The translations under genes and the position numbers were made by a program. Shown here piece by piece: positions 7,247 through 15,005 of a stretch of 64,000 bases of DNA. Source of the stretch: DASYTH01 sp045806965 (GTDB lineage Bacteria > Actinomycetota > Actinomycetes > Mycobacteriales > Pseudonocardiaceae); the NCBI GenBank assembly GCA_045806965.1, contig JBJMIG010000004.1:1-64000 (forward strand), in the 5' to 3' direction. The number at the start of each line of letters is the position of its first letter. Position 1 is the stretch's first letter. Below the pieces are notes generated by a model. The model did not search any database. It was not told the origin of the DNA and worked only from the letters and a program-made list of their open reading frames with translations.

Positions 7247-9097
7247 TCAGGGCTGGTCCTGCGTGGCCAGGCCGGGCCGCCACACGGCGAACTCGGAGAA
7301 GCCGTGCAGCAGCGGCGCCTCGGCCACGTGGTTTCGTTCCGCAATCCAGACAACCTCACCAATCAGAATGGCATGGTCGCTCACCGTGATCGAGCTGTGC
7401 AGCCGGCACTCGGCGGTGCGATGGACGTGTTCGGTGGGCACGGGCAACTGGTAGCAGCGGCTGGGCCGCCACCGCACGCCCTCGAACGGCCGGTCAAGAC
7501 CGGCGGCGAACTGCCGGGCCAACTGAAACCCGGGACCCTCCAACAGGTTGACGGTGAACGAGCCGGTGTGCTCCACCGCCTTGCGCATCCGGCCCCAGCG
7601 GCCGACGCAGGCCAGCACCATCGGCGGATCGAGGCTGAGACTGCACAGCGCCGAGCACGTCATGCCCGTCGGCCCGCCCTCCTCGTCCCGCGTGCCGAGC
7701 ACCGCCACGCCGCTCGGAAATCCCCGCATGAAGTCCTTGAAATCCAGGGCGGACGCCATCGGGCCGGCGGCCAACTCAGGCGGATCCTCGCCCGTGGCCG
7801 CGGCGGTGGGGTGGGATGTGGATCCGTGGTTCGACGTTATCGCCATGGTCGCCGTGCCTCCGGTAGGTCCCGATGAGGATGAGCGGCGGTGCCGCAGGCC
7901 CAACAACGCGCTGACCGCTGGGCCGGTGATCACGGTGGTCACCACCGCCACCGCGGCAAGTGCGAGATAGATGGATGGCGCGATGAGGCCGAAGCTCAGG
8001 CCGACCGAGATCAGCACGAACTCGGTGACCCCACGGGTGTTGAGCAGGAAGCCCAACGCCAGAGCCTCATTTCGGCCCCAGCCGTGCGCCCGGCCGACAA
8101 GGTAACCCGGTAGCACCTTGCCGATCATCGCCAGCGGCAACAGCAGCGCGATCGCCACCAGGACGCGTGCCGCGGGCCCCACCTGCACGCCCATGAGCAC
8201 CGACATGAAGAACACCGGCAGCAGCACCTGCCCGAAGGTCCGGAAGTCCGCCGCGCCCGACGCCCGCCGCGGTTGCGCGTTCGCCGCGGCCGTGGGACGC
8301 GGAAACAGCAGTCCGGCCAGCAGCGCACCGACCGCCGCGTGCAGACCGAGGGCGTCCGTACCCGCGGCGGCCAGCAGGGCGACCGCCAGGCCGCTCAGCA
8401 TCACCGCCTGGCGCGACAGCCCACCCACCAACCGGCCCAGCCGCCGACCGCAGAGCAGCCGAACGGTGATCAGAACGGCCAGCAACGCCAGGCCCAGCAA
8501 CCGCGACCGCCAGTCGTCGCCGGATCTCCCGGCGAGCAGCACGGCCGCCGCCAGCGTGACCCAGGCGAGCAGGTCGATCAGTGCCGCGCTGGACATCGCG
8601 GTCCGCCCGACCCGGGTGTTCGACAGGCGGTAGTCATGCAGGATGCGGGACAGCACGGGCAGGGCGGTCGCCGAGATCGCCGCCGCTAGGAAAAGTGCGC
8701 TCGCGGTCAGGCCCGCGGCGGACGGCGCGGCCGAGGAGAGGTACACCAGCACTCCGGCCAGCGCCCCGAACGCCGCTGGAACGACGAACGCGGCAACCGT
8801 CGCGGTGAGCACCACGGACCGGTGCGTCAGCGCCGCGGCCCGGAGTTCGAAGCCCAGGCTGAAGATGAACAGCACCAGCCCGACATGACCGACCGCGGTG
8901 TACAGCGGCAGGACCGCGGGCGGAAACAGGTGGTGGTAAAGGCCCGGACTCAGAGCCCCGAGGCAGACCGGCCCGAGGACGAACGCCGCCGCGATCTCAC
9001 CGATGATCGGGGGCTGCCGTAGCCGGGACACGGCGTACCCGAGTACGGCCGCCAGCATCAGCGTTGCGGCCAGACCAACTCCGGCAGGGGTGGTCAC
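7247..9097 (-). CDS. CPA2 cation/proton antiporter fused in frame to a flavin reductase
   Basis: One uninterrupted frame of 616 codons from a GTG at 9097 encodes two proteins' worth of sequence. Residues 1-400 are a KefB/NapA-like antiporter with about twelve helices, including RQPPIIGEIAAAFVLGP, a helix with LIDLLAWVTLAAAVLL, and LGFLLNTRGVTEFV. After a linker rich in Ser, Thr and Pro, residues of about 440-616 are a flavin reductase of the HpaC/NADH:FMN type (MRGFPSGVAVLGT, GMTCSALCSLSLDPPMVLACV, FTVNLLE). The reductase would supply the reduced flavin needed by the upstream halogenase. An in-frame ATG at 7846 has its own ribosome site, so the reductase may also be made separately. Confidence 0.85.
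   Translation of the reverse strand: MTTPAGVGLAATLMLAAVLGYAVSRLRQPPIIGEIAAAFVLGPVCLGALSPGLYHHLFPPAVLPLYTAVGHVGLVLFIFSLGFELRAAALTHRSVVLTATVAAFVVPAAFGALAGVLVYLSSAAPSAAGLTASALFLAAAISATALPVLSRILHDYRLSNTRVGRTAMSSAALIDLLAWVTLAAAVLLAGRSGDDWRSRLLGLALLAVLITVRLLCGRRLGRLVGGLSRQAVMLSGLAVALLAAAGTDALGLHAAVGALLAGLLFPRPTAAANAQPRRASGAADFRTFGQVLLPVFFMSVLMGVQVGPAARVLVAIALLLPLAMIGKVLPGYLVGRAHGWGRNEALALGFLLNTRGVTEFVLISVGLSFGLIAPSIYLALAAVAVVTTVITGPAVSALLGLRHRRSSSSGPTGGTATMAITSNHGSTSHPTAAATGEDPPELAAGPMASALDFKDFMRGFPSGVAVLGTRDEEGGPTGMTCSALCSLSLDPPMVLACVGRWGRMRKAVEHTGSFTVNLLEGPGFQLARQFAAGLDRPFEGVRWRPSRCYQLPVPTEHVHRTAECRLHSSITVSDHAILIGEVVWIAERNHVAEAPLLHGFSEFAVWRPGLATQDQP
7844..7861 (-). promoter_or_regulatory. Internal ribosome binding site and ATG for a free flavin reductase
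   Basis: On the minus strand GGAGG occupies 7861-7857 and an in-frame ATG occupies 7846-7844, with ten bases between them. Translation from here would give a 199-residue flavin reductase (MAITSNHG...), close to the normal length of stand-alone family members. This could let one frame yield both a fusion and a soluble enzyme. Confidence 0.45.
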
Positions 9098-9125
9098 TGG
9101 AATCTCGCGGTGCTCGGAGCCGCAC

Positions 9126-10688
9126 TCAACCGCGAGCGGCCGCGTGCAGCGAGGCCACGTACTCGTAGTGGCTGGGCAGCGTGCGCACGAGATCGTCGGC
9201 CCGGGCGGTGACGGCGGCGAACTCCCGTTCCGCACGTGCCGGGTCCATCAGCCGCAGCACCGGCCGCGGCGCCGTTTGCACACCACCCAGCCCGAGCAAC
9301 ATGGCGATGTAGGAGTAGGGCTCGAACCCGTGGTAGTAAGGCCACACGGTCTCGGCGTCCGGGAGCCGGAACTGCCAGGCATCGAGGCGTTCCGCGAGGC
9401 CTGGCGGCATCTCCCGCCGCCGGGCGTCCTTCCAGTACCTGTTGTCCTCGCGGGCCGCCGCGTAGTAGTGCAGGAACAGGAACTCACGGACGCCGTCGAG
9501 GCACCGGGCCAGAAGTGTGTTGTAGCTGGCGCTCAGGTCTTCCGTGTGGCCAAGCTCCGGGAAGTGCTTGATGAGCTGCTCGATGCCGTATTGAATGAAG
9601 AAGATGCCGGTCGATTCCAGCGGCTCGACAAATCCGCCGGATAGCCCGATCGCAACGCAGTTGCGCACCCAAAAGCGCCGGCTGCGGCCGACCCGCATCT
9701 TGATGTGATTGGCTTCCAAGTCGGCAGCGGCCGGCCCGACATATTCTCGAAGGGTCCGCTCGGCCTCGTCCGCCGAGCAGTAGTCAGCCGAGTAGACGTA
9801 ACCCATTCCGTTGCGGTGGAAGAGCGGAATAGTCCATATCCAGCCGGCCCCCATCGCGGTGGCGCGCGTGTACGGTGGGATGCCGTCCCGTTCCTGGTCG
9901 GCCGGAACGCGGAGCGCGACGGCTCGGTCGTTCGGCAGGTAATCCTGGTAGGACTCGAACGGCTCGCCGAGCGCCTTATTGACCAGCAGTCCGCGGAACC
10001 CGGAGCAGTCGATATAGAGGTCCCCGCGGAGTTCGCCATGGTTCTTGGTGACCAGATGGTCGATAAAACCGCGCTCGTCCAGGGCGACATCAAGGACGTC
10101 GTCGAGTACGTGCCGGATGCCGAGGCGCACTGCCCGCTTCTGGAGAAATTTGGCCAGCAATGCGGCATCGAAATGGTATGCGTAGGGGAACTGTGTGGCC
10201 TGCTCCGACAGGGTTGTGCGGCCCGTGACCTGCTGGTCGGCTGTGGTCCCCGGGTCCTCGAACAGGCGCCCGTCCAGAAATCGGGGTGCCCGAAGCGCAT
10301 CGCCCAACGCGGCCATGACGAAAATGTCGCGATCCGGACGGTCACCGTCGCGATGCGCGAGCCACCATTCGGAAACCGGAAAGCCGTCGACGGAACGGAG
10401 CCGCTCGAACGGGTGGTAGAAATAATGTCCGTCGCGCCGCCAGTTCTCGAATCGAATGCCCAGTTTGTAGGTTGCACCGCATGCCGGCATCCAGTCCGGC
10501 TCTGCCAGACCTAAATACTCGAAGAAGTGCCTAATGGTGCTGAAGGTGGCTTCGCCTACGCCAATCGTGGGAACTCGGTCCGACTCGATAACGGCTATCT
10601 CAACCCGGTCGCCGAACGCCGCTTGTAGATAGCTCGCGGACATCCAGCCAGCCGTACCGCCGCCGACAATAACAACCTTAGGTGGCAC
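9126..10688 (-). CDS. Flavin-dependent (tryptophan-type) halogenase
   Basis: The 520-residue protein opens with the FAD-binding motif VVIVGGGTAGW. It has the catalytic lysine in TYKLGIRFENW (K75), the family signature WIWTIP (residues 283-288), and the catalytic glutamate in EPLESTG (E358). All residues expected for hypohalous acid capture and halogen transfer are present, so it should be active. Start is a GTG at 10688 with GGAGG about ten bases upstream. The next gene carries a flavin reductase, the essential redox partner. A halogenase with its own reductase and a cation/proton antiporter recalls mibH-mibS-mibN of the microbisporicin lantibiotic cluster. The substrate is unknown, because no NRPS, PKS or precursor peptide is visible nearby. 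Confidence 0.93.
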   Translation of the reverse strand: MPPKVVIVGGGTAGWMSASYLQAAFGDRVEIAVIESDRVPTIGVGEATFSTIRHFFEYLGLAEPDWMPACGATYKLGIRFENWRRDGHYFYHPFERLRSVDGFPVSEWWLAHRDGDRPDRDIFVMAALGDALRAPRFLDGRLFEDPGTTADQQVTGRTTLSEQATQFPYAYHFDAALLAKFLQKRAVRLGIRHVLDDVLDVALDERGFIDHLVTKNHGELRGDLYIDCSGFRGLLVNKALGEPFESYQDYLPNDRAVALRVPADQERDGIPPYTRATAMGAGWIWTIPLFHRNGMGYVYSADYCSADEAERTLREYVGPAAADLEANHIKMRVGRSRRFWVRNCVAIGLSGGFVEPLESTGIFFIQYGIEQLIKHFPELGHTEDLSASYNTLLARCLDGVREFLFLHYYAAAREDNRYWKDARRREMPPGLAERLDAWQFRLPDAETVWPYYHGFEPYSYIAMLLGLGGVQTAPRPVLRLMDPARAEREFAAVTARADDLVRTLPSHYEYVASLHAAARG

Positions 10689-11249
10689 TTGTCAGACCCC
10701 TCCTGCGCGGCAACTTAATTACCATGAGTGCCAACGACTGCACATCGCAAAGAACCTGCGGCAGCAGTATAAGTAATGCATAAATTCACCAGTTGGCTAG
10801 AATTCCATCCCCAGGCACCCCCGTGCACTGACGCCCGAAATACTCGTCCCGTGATGTTTCCACGCTACACCAGCGGGTTCAGGAGCGTCAACTTTAGGAC
10901 GTTCTGGCAGCCCGTCAATCGATGGAACAAATAGGACGGTGGAGCTGCGAAGTTCGTGGTCAGGTTGCTGACCGGTGGCCGGTATGAAGTTGGTGTAAAA
11001 CACAAGATTGCCTATTTGTCTAACTTTTGTCCAGCGGTCCAGTCCGGGTCCGCCGCCCATGTCAGTGGCGCCGCGCGGCTGCCGGTGGAACGGAAGTCCG
11101 CCGGATGAAAAGGTGAAAATTGCCCGCAAAAGCATCGAGCCAGCGGGAACTCGGCCGACGCCGGGGTCATCGAACGATCGGTCGTCTGGCAATCGGCACC
11201 CGGCCACCCGTCCGTCAAGGACCACGGTATCCCTGGAACGGACCACCGA
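10689..11249. other. Gene-free stretch upstream of the halogenase
   Basis: No convincing gene is visible. A minus-strand open frame at 10797-11246 has no recognisable motif. The 100 bases next to the halogenase start are distinctly AT-richer than the rest of the window, with TTTATGCATTACTTATACT read on the minus strand at about 10765-10785. That makes them a good candidate for the operon promoter, but no element matches a known sigma-factor consensus well enough to name. Confidence 0.4.
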
Positions 11250-11440
11250 CGCGATGCGGGGACGCTCCTACTGGACGGCCGCGGAACGCGAGTACCTGGC
11301 GATGTGCACCGCCCACTGCACCGGTGCCCATTCTGCGTCGACACGCACGCCGAGCTCACCCGCATCGCTGGCCACGGCGAGATCGACCCGGACGATCCCG
11401 ACTCGGCCCGTCGGCCTGGTCGCTCGGTCAGTTGCATGAG
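11250..11440 (+). pseudogene. AhpD-like (carboxymuconolactone decarboxylase family) fragment
   Basis: The plus strand encodes RSYWTAAEREYLAMCTAH and, after a one-base frameshift near 11325, CPFCVDTHAELTRIAGHGEI. This is the CxxC active-site region of AhpD/CMD-like proteins, here CPFC followed by the nearby histidine. Only about 60 residues are recognisable, and neither a start nor the C-terminal half is present. A separate minus-strand fragment of what may be the C-terminal half of the same family sits at about 51600-51830. Confidence 0.5.
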
Positions 11441-11469
11441 CCGATGGTCGCTGCCCGTTGCGGACGTCG

Positions 11470-11884
11470 GCTGACTCGGCTGGCGGAGGTGGCGGCGGCC
11501 GCAGACGAATGATCTCGTCGTGTTGAGCGGCGAGTCGCGCGAGGGCCTGGGTCTGGAACTCGGCGAGTTCGTTGATCGTGCTGGTTGACTCGACCCACAC
11601 GGTTCTTCAGCCCGGTGATCTCGGTCTTGAGGCGGGTGATCTGCGCGTCGCGCGGGTCGGGCTGATCGCCAGCCTGCTGGAGGGTCCGTAGGCGCCGTTC
11701 GAACTCGACGCGGAGATCGGCGTAGGGCCGGGTGCCGTAGAAGGCAGTGCGATCGACGCCAGCCTCGACGGCGAGGGTTTGACGTCGCAGCGGCCTCCAG
11801 GCGGGATCTCGCCGCGCAAGAGCCGTCGATCGCAGCGCGGATCCGGTTCTCGTTGGCGGCGCGCTGGGCCGCGGTGATCCGCAT
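11470..11884 (-). pseudogene. DUF6262 / TnpC-like transposon protein, three frameshifts
   Basis: From ATG 11884 the minus strand reads MRITAAQRAANENRIRAAID. It continues only if frames are changed: LRGEIPPGGRCDVK, then LAVEAGVDRTAFYGTRPYAD with RLKTEITGLKNRV, then ESTSTINELAEFQTQALARL. Put together these make a normal DUF6262 protein of about 130 residues: a small DNA-binding N-terminal region and a C-terminal coiled coil. DUF6262 genes usually follow two tyrosine-recombinase genes in Tn554-like elements, so this marks the end of such a transposon. Confidence 0.7.
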
Positions 11885-11995
11885 GTCGTTGTCCGTTCTT
11901 CGGGTTAGCGCGGTGTCGATGGCCTCCAGGACGCGCAGGGCGCGGTCGTGGTCGGCGTGCAGGCGGGCTCGTTCAGTCTTGCGTGGGGGGCGAGG
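11885..11995 (-). pseudogene. C-terminal tail of a Tn554-type recombinase
   Basis: Directly upstream of and in frame with the DUF6262 start, the minus strand encodes KTERARLHADHDRALRVLEA followed by IDTALTRRTDND. This charged helical tail is typical of the recombinase gene that precedes DUF6262 in Tn554-like elements. Upstream, at about 11998, the sequence changes to an unrelated plus-strand kinase fragment, so the body of the recombinase with its catalytic residues is gone. Confidence 0.45.
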
Positions 11996-12034
11996 CTGCC
12001 GAGGAACGTCTTGGTCTGTGTGGCGTGGTCGGCC

Positions 12035-12245
12035 CAGACCGGCGATGCGGTCGCCATCAAACGGATCTTGGGAGGCGCGCGGCGCGAGCCTGCGCGGAAC
12101 CGGGAGTTGCAGATTGCGCTCAAGCTCAGCCGGCACCCTCCGCCGCACCTGCTCGCGCCGTTGACCTGGCTGGTTGACGATGACGACCTGCTGTTGGTGA
12201 TGCCGTTGGCCGAGCGCAGTCTGGCCGACGAACTGCTCGGCCACC
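12035..12245 (+). pseudogene. Serine/threonine protein kinase N-lobe fragment
   Basis: The plus strand encodes TGDAVAIKRILGG, where AIK is the ATP-anchoring lysine motif of eukaryotic-type kinases. It is followed by RNRELQIALKLSRHPPPHLL (the glutamate of helix C and the following strand) and DDDDLLLVMPLAERSLADEL (hinge region). The glycine-rich loop before it and the catalytic HRD and DFG motifs after it are absent, so only about 70 residues of one lobe remain. It faces the recombinase fragment, consistent with a deletion joint. Confidence 0.55.
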
Positions 12246-12616
12246 CGTTATATGAAGCTGCGACATTTCCCAAAGTACGCCCAATTGATCTCACCCTCCA
12301 GGCACTCCCACTCATATTGGAAAATTTAGGGACAAATGCTGGGCCGGCACCGCCAGCGCCTCTGGTGCGGTAGCCGCACTTTGATCTCGCCATGTGGTCG
12401 CGGCTTGTCGGCGGATCCGGGGCGGTGGTGGACCATGTTGCGAGCCTCGTCGTTGTCGATCTCCGAAATCTGCACGGAAGGAGTATTGACGACCAAAGAT
12501 CGATTTGCTGAAATGGGAGTCTGACACCTCCGCCAGAAGGAACAAGGGGCCTCCATTTCCCGGGCAGCGCCGCGCGGGGCCTAAGGGTTAACACGAGGCC
12601 GAGGAGTTGATCGACT
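12246..12616. other. Gene-free stretch
   Basis: I see no gene, repeat or clear hairpin here. It is moderately AT-richer than the flanks and lies between the kinase fragment and the start of the coiled-coil protein gene. It presumably contains that gene's promoter. Confidence 0.3.
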
Positions 12617-13336
12617 ATGTCGTGTCAATGTTCGTCGATCGCTAGTGATCGCGCTGCGGGCGCAATGCGTAGCGCACTAGAGGAAGTTGAGCTTCCCGAC
12701 CTATACGACCGGCTCGTCACAGCGCAAGAAGAAGCGTCAGAAGCGGTTCGCCGCGCAGAGTCCGCTGATCGCGCCGCCGCCCTCGGACTGGATGGACTTG
12801 TACGACAGCGTATGGATGCTGCCGAAAGAGCTCGCCGGATCGCTGTAGGTAACTTCCGATCATTGCGCGCTTACGTCACCGATCGAGCTGAATCGCAGGA
12901 GTGGCGCGCACTTGTAGAGAGGTTACAGAACAGCGAGCCGCCGACACGTCCATTGGCGGAACAGCTCGACGACGTGCGCATGGAGATACGGGATCAAATT
13001 CTTGAGAGCGACCTCAACGCCGCGGATGCCTTGGAGCAGTTCGAGCTGTGCTCTCGGGTCGTTGAGCGAGGAAAACAAGGGATTTTACCCGCCTTCCAGC
13101 AGGTGGTTGAGTCGCTCGATAGTGCCGTAGAGGTACTGGAGAGAGAGACTTTTGGACGAGAGCCGGCGTCACCCTCTACAGCCGCCTTCGTCGCGTGCAC
13201 ATTGGCCGCAACGACTGTCTTGATTGCAGCCCTTGTCGTTTGCTTCTACATTCCATTCTGTTGGTGCTGCTACTCGCCCATTGCCGTAGCTATCTACGTC
13301 GCGGCGATTGATAGGTGCCGTAAAATCCCTCATTGA
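12617..13336 (+). CDS. Coiled-coil protein with C-terminal membrane anchor, unknown function
   Basis: The ATG at 12617 has GAGGAG ten bases upstream. The 239-residue protein has a long charged helical region (about residues 15-180: EVELPDLYDRLVTAQEEASE onward) predicted as coiled coil. One or two hydrophobic segments follow near the end (AFVACTLAATTVLIAALVVC and a Cys/Tyr-rich segment with CWCC and YVAAID). There is no signal peptide, so it is probably tail-anchored with the coiled coil in the cytoplasm. Its lower GC than the neighbours and its position between broken genes suggest recent acquisition. No family is recognised. The stop overlaps a TTG that opens the lectin frame downstream. Confidence 0.6.
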   Translation: MSCQCSSIASDRAAGAMRSALEEVELPDLYDRLVTAQEEASEAVRRAESADRAAALGLDGLVRQRMDAAERARRIAVGNFRSLRAYVTDRAESQEWRALVERLQNSEPPTRPLAEQLDDVRMEIRDQILESDLNAADALEQFELCSRVVERGKQGILPAFQQVVESLDSAVEVLERETFGREPASPSTAAFVACTLAATTVLIAALVVCFYIPFCWCCYSPIAVAIYVAAIDRCRKIPH

Positions 13337-13960
13337 CCTGCTCTGCGTCCCCAACAACGGTGGCGCCGCGGTGGCCGGCCGGCCCGATCACCATTCAGAA
13401 CACGGTGGTGACCCTGTCCAACAACGCCACCACGGTCAACCTCCCCCACACCACCGCCGACAACAGCTTCACCGTCACCCTGCTGGCCCCGTCGGACGGT
13501 AGCTTCCAGACCGTCGCCGTCGCCCAGCATTCCCAGCAGTGCCTGGACGACAAGAACCTGAGCACCCCGGACGGCACCCAGCAACAGCAGTTCTTCTGCG
13601 AGGGCGGCGACCAGCAGCTGTGGAACCTCCGCTCGGTACCCGGCATCGCCGACACGTACACGATCGTTAACCAACGGTCCGGCAAGTGCCTCGACCTCAA
13701 CGGCGCCTCCACCGCCGACGGCGCCGCCATCATCCAGTGGACCTGCCACGGCGGCACCAACCAGCAGTTCACCCTGCGCAAAGTCACCTATGGTGGCAAC
13801 GACCCGCACGACTTCCAACTCGTCGCCCGGCACAGCGGCAAGTGCGTCGACGTCAGCGGTATCTCCACGGCGGCGCACGCCCTGATCCACCAGTGGACCT
13901 GTAACCCCGCCAGACAAGGCAGCCCACTCAACCAGACCTGGCGCCCTGGGGCCGCTGAGT
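13333..13960 (+). pseudogene. Ricin-type lectin (CBM13) C-terminal fragment of a secreted hydrolase
   Basis: The open frame begins abruptly with no signal peptide and first encodes the tail of a beta-sandwich (TVNLPHTTADNSFTVTLLAP), as found at the end of several glycosidases. About 145 residues of ricin B-type trefoil follow, with the repeated QxW pattern: QQLWNLRS, NQQFTLRK and NQTWRP, and sugar-site motifs such as SGKCLDLNGASTADGA. The catalytic domain that should precede it is missing, and the frame then runs antisense into the permease gene without a natural end. It is a 5'-truncated relative of the lectin modules in the glycosidases at 21-30 kb. Confidence 0.7.
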
Positions 13961-13967
13961 CCTATTC

Positions 13968-15005
13968 CTATTCCTGGTCGCGTCCGCTGGTGATCCGGGA
14001 CAGCACGAGCGCGACGAGGATGATCCCGCCGTTGAGTGCGCCGATCCACTGCGCCGGCACGCCGGCGAGGGTGAGGACGTTCTGGATGAGATAGAGCAGC
14101 AGGATGCCGGTGAAGGCGCCGAAAACCGTGCCGCGGCCGCCGCTGAGGCTGACGCCGCCGATGACTGCGGCGGCGAACACGGTGAAGATGGCGCCGTTGC
14201 CCTGGGCGGCGGCCACCGAGGCGAGCCGGCCGGACAGGAGCAGGCCGCCGAGCGCGGCGAGGAGGCTGGCGGCGACGAGCGCGCCGATCAACACTCGGTC
14301 GGTGCGGATGCCGGCGGCTTTGGCGGCGTCGACGTTGCCGCCGACGGCGTAGAGCGAGCGGCCGAGGGTGGTGAAGCCGAGCATGACGATGCCGGTTGCG
14401 AACAGCAGAAGGCAGATCCAGATGGACGCCGGTACGCCGAGCCAAGTGGTGCTGCCGAGGTAGGTCATGGACGGCGGCAGGTGGAAGAACGTTCGGCCGC
14501 CGCTGATGCCGGTGAGCAGTCCGCGCAGGACGATCAGCATGCCGAGCGTGACGATGAAACCGTTGAGTCCGAAGCGGACGATCAGCACGGCGTTGGTCGC
14601 GCCGATCGCGAGGCCGACGGCGAGGGTGACGGGGATGGCCCAGGCGCCGGGAAGCAGGCCGAGCCCTTGCCCGCCGGTGACGGTGAGGTAGGCGGCGACG
14701 CCGGGCGCGAGGCCGAAGGTCGACTCCAGCGACAGGTCCATCTTGCCGGCGACGAGCACGATTGCCTGCCCGAGCACGAGCAGCGCGATCTCCGACATGG
14801 TCTGCAGGATGTTGATCAGGTTGTCGTAGCGCAGGAATACCGGGTTGACGAGCTGGCCGATCACGCAGATCGCCACGATGCCGGGGACGAGTGCGAGGTC
14901 GCGGAGCTTGGCGAGGGCGATCCTGCCGCCGGCCTTCCGGGTGGAGGTCGGCTGGGCCGCCGGCGGTCCGGCCACATCCGATGCCAGCTCGGTGGTCTCA
15001 GGCAT
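13968..15005 (-). CDS. RbsC-type sugar ABC transporter permease
   Basis: The ATG at 15005 overlaps the ATPase stop by eight bases (ATGCCTGA) and gives 345 residues. This overlapping start is preferred to an ATG ten codons upstream. It has about ten helices with the family features: EIALLVLGQAIVLVAGKMDL near the start, the cytoplasmic EAA-like loop GGNVDAAKAAGIRTDRV, and AAVIGGVSLSGGRGTVFGAF near the end. It forms the membrane channel of the CUT2-class importer encoded with the ATPase and binding protein upstream. The context with L-fuconate dehydratase suggests L-fucose, or a related deoxyhexose or acid sugar, as substrate. Confidence 0.9.
   Translation of the reverse strand: MPETTELASDVAGPPAAQPTSTRKAGGRIALAKLRDLALVPGIVAICVIGQLVNPVFLRYDNLINILQTMSEIALLVLGQAIVLVAGKMDLSLESTFGLAPGVAAYLTVTGGQGLGLLPGAWAIPVTLAVGLAIGATNAVLIVRFGLNGFIVTLGMLIVLRGLLTGISGGRTFFHLPPSMTYLGSTTWLGVPASIWICLLLFATGIVMLGFTTLGRSLYAVGGNVDAAKAAGIRTDRVLIGALVAASLLAALGGLLLSGRLASVAAAQGNGAIFTVFAAAVIGGVSLSGGRGTVFGAFTGILLLYLIQNVLTLAGVPAQWIGALNGGIILVALVLSRITSGRDQE

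Noticed and set aside
10797..11246. 149-codon minus-strand frame upstream of the halogenase, considered as a precursor peptide or regulator
   Set aside because: It has no leader-core contrast, no family motif and no good ribosome site. Part of it lies where the halogenase promoter should be.
13333..14094. A complete small secreted lectin gene
   Set aside because: It has no signal peptide, starts mid-domain, and its frame runs antisense into the permease without a natural end.
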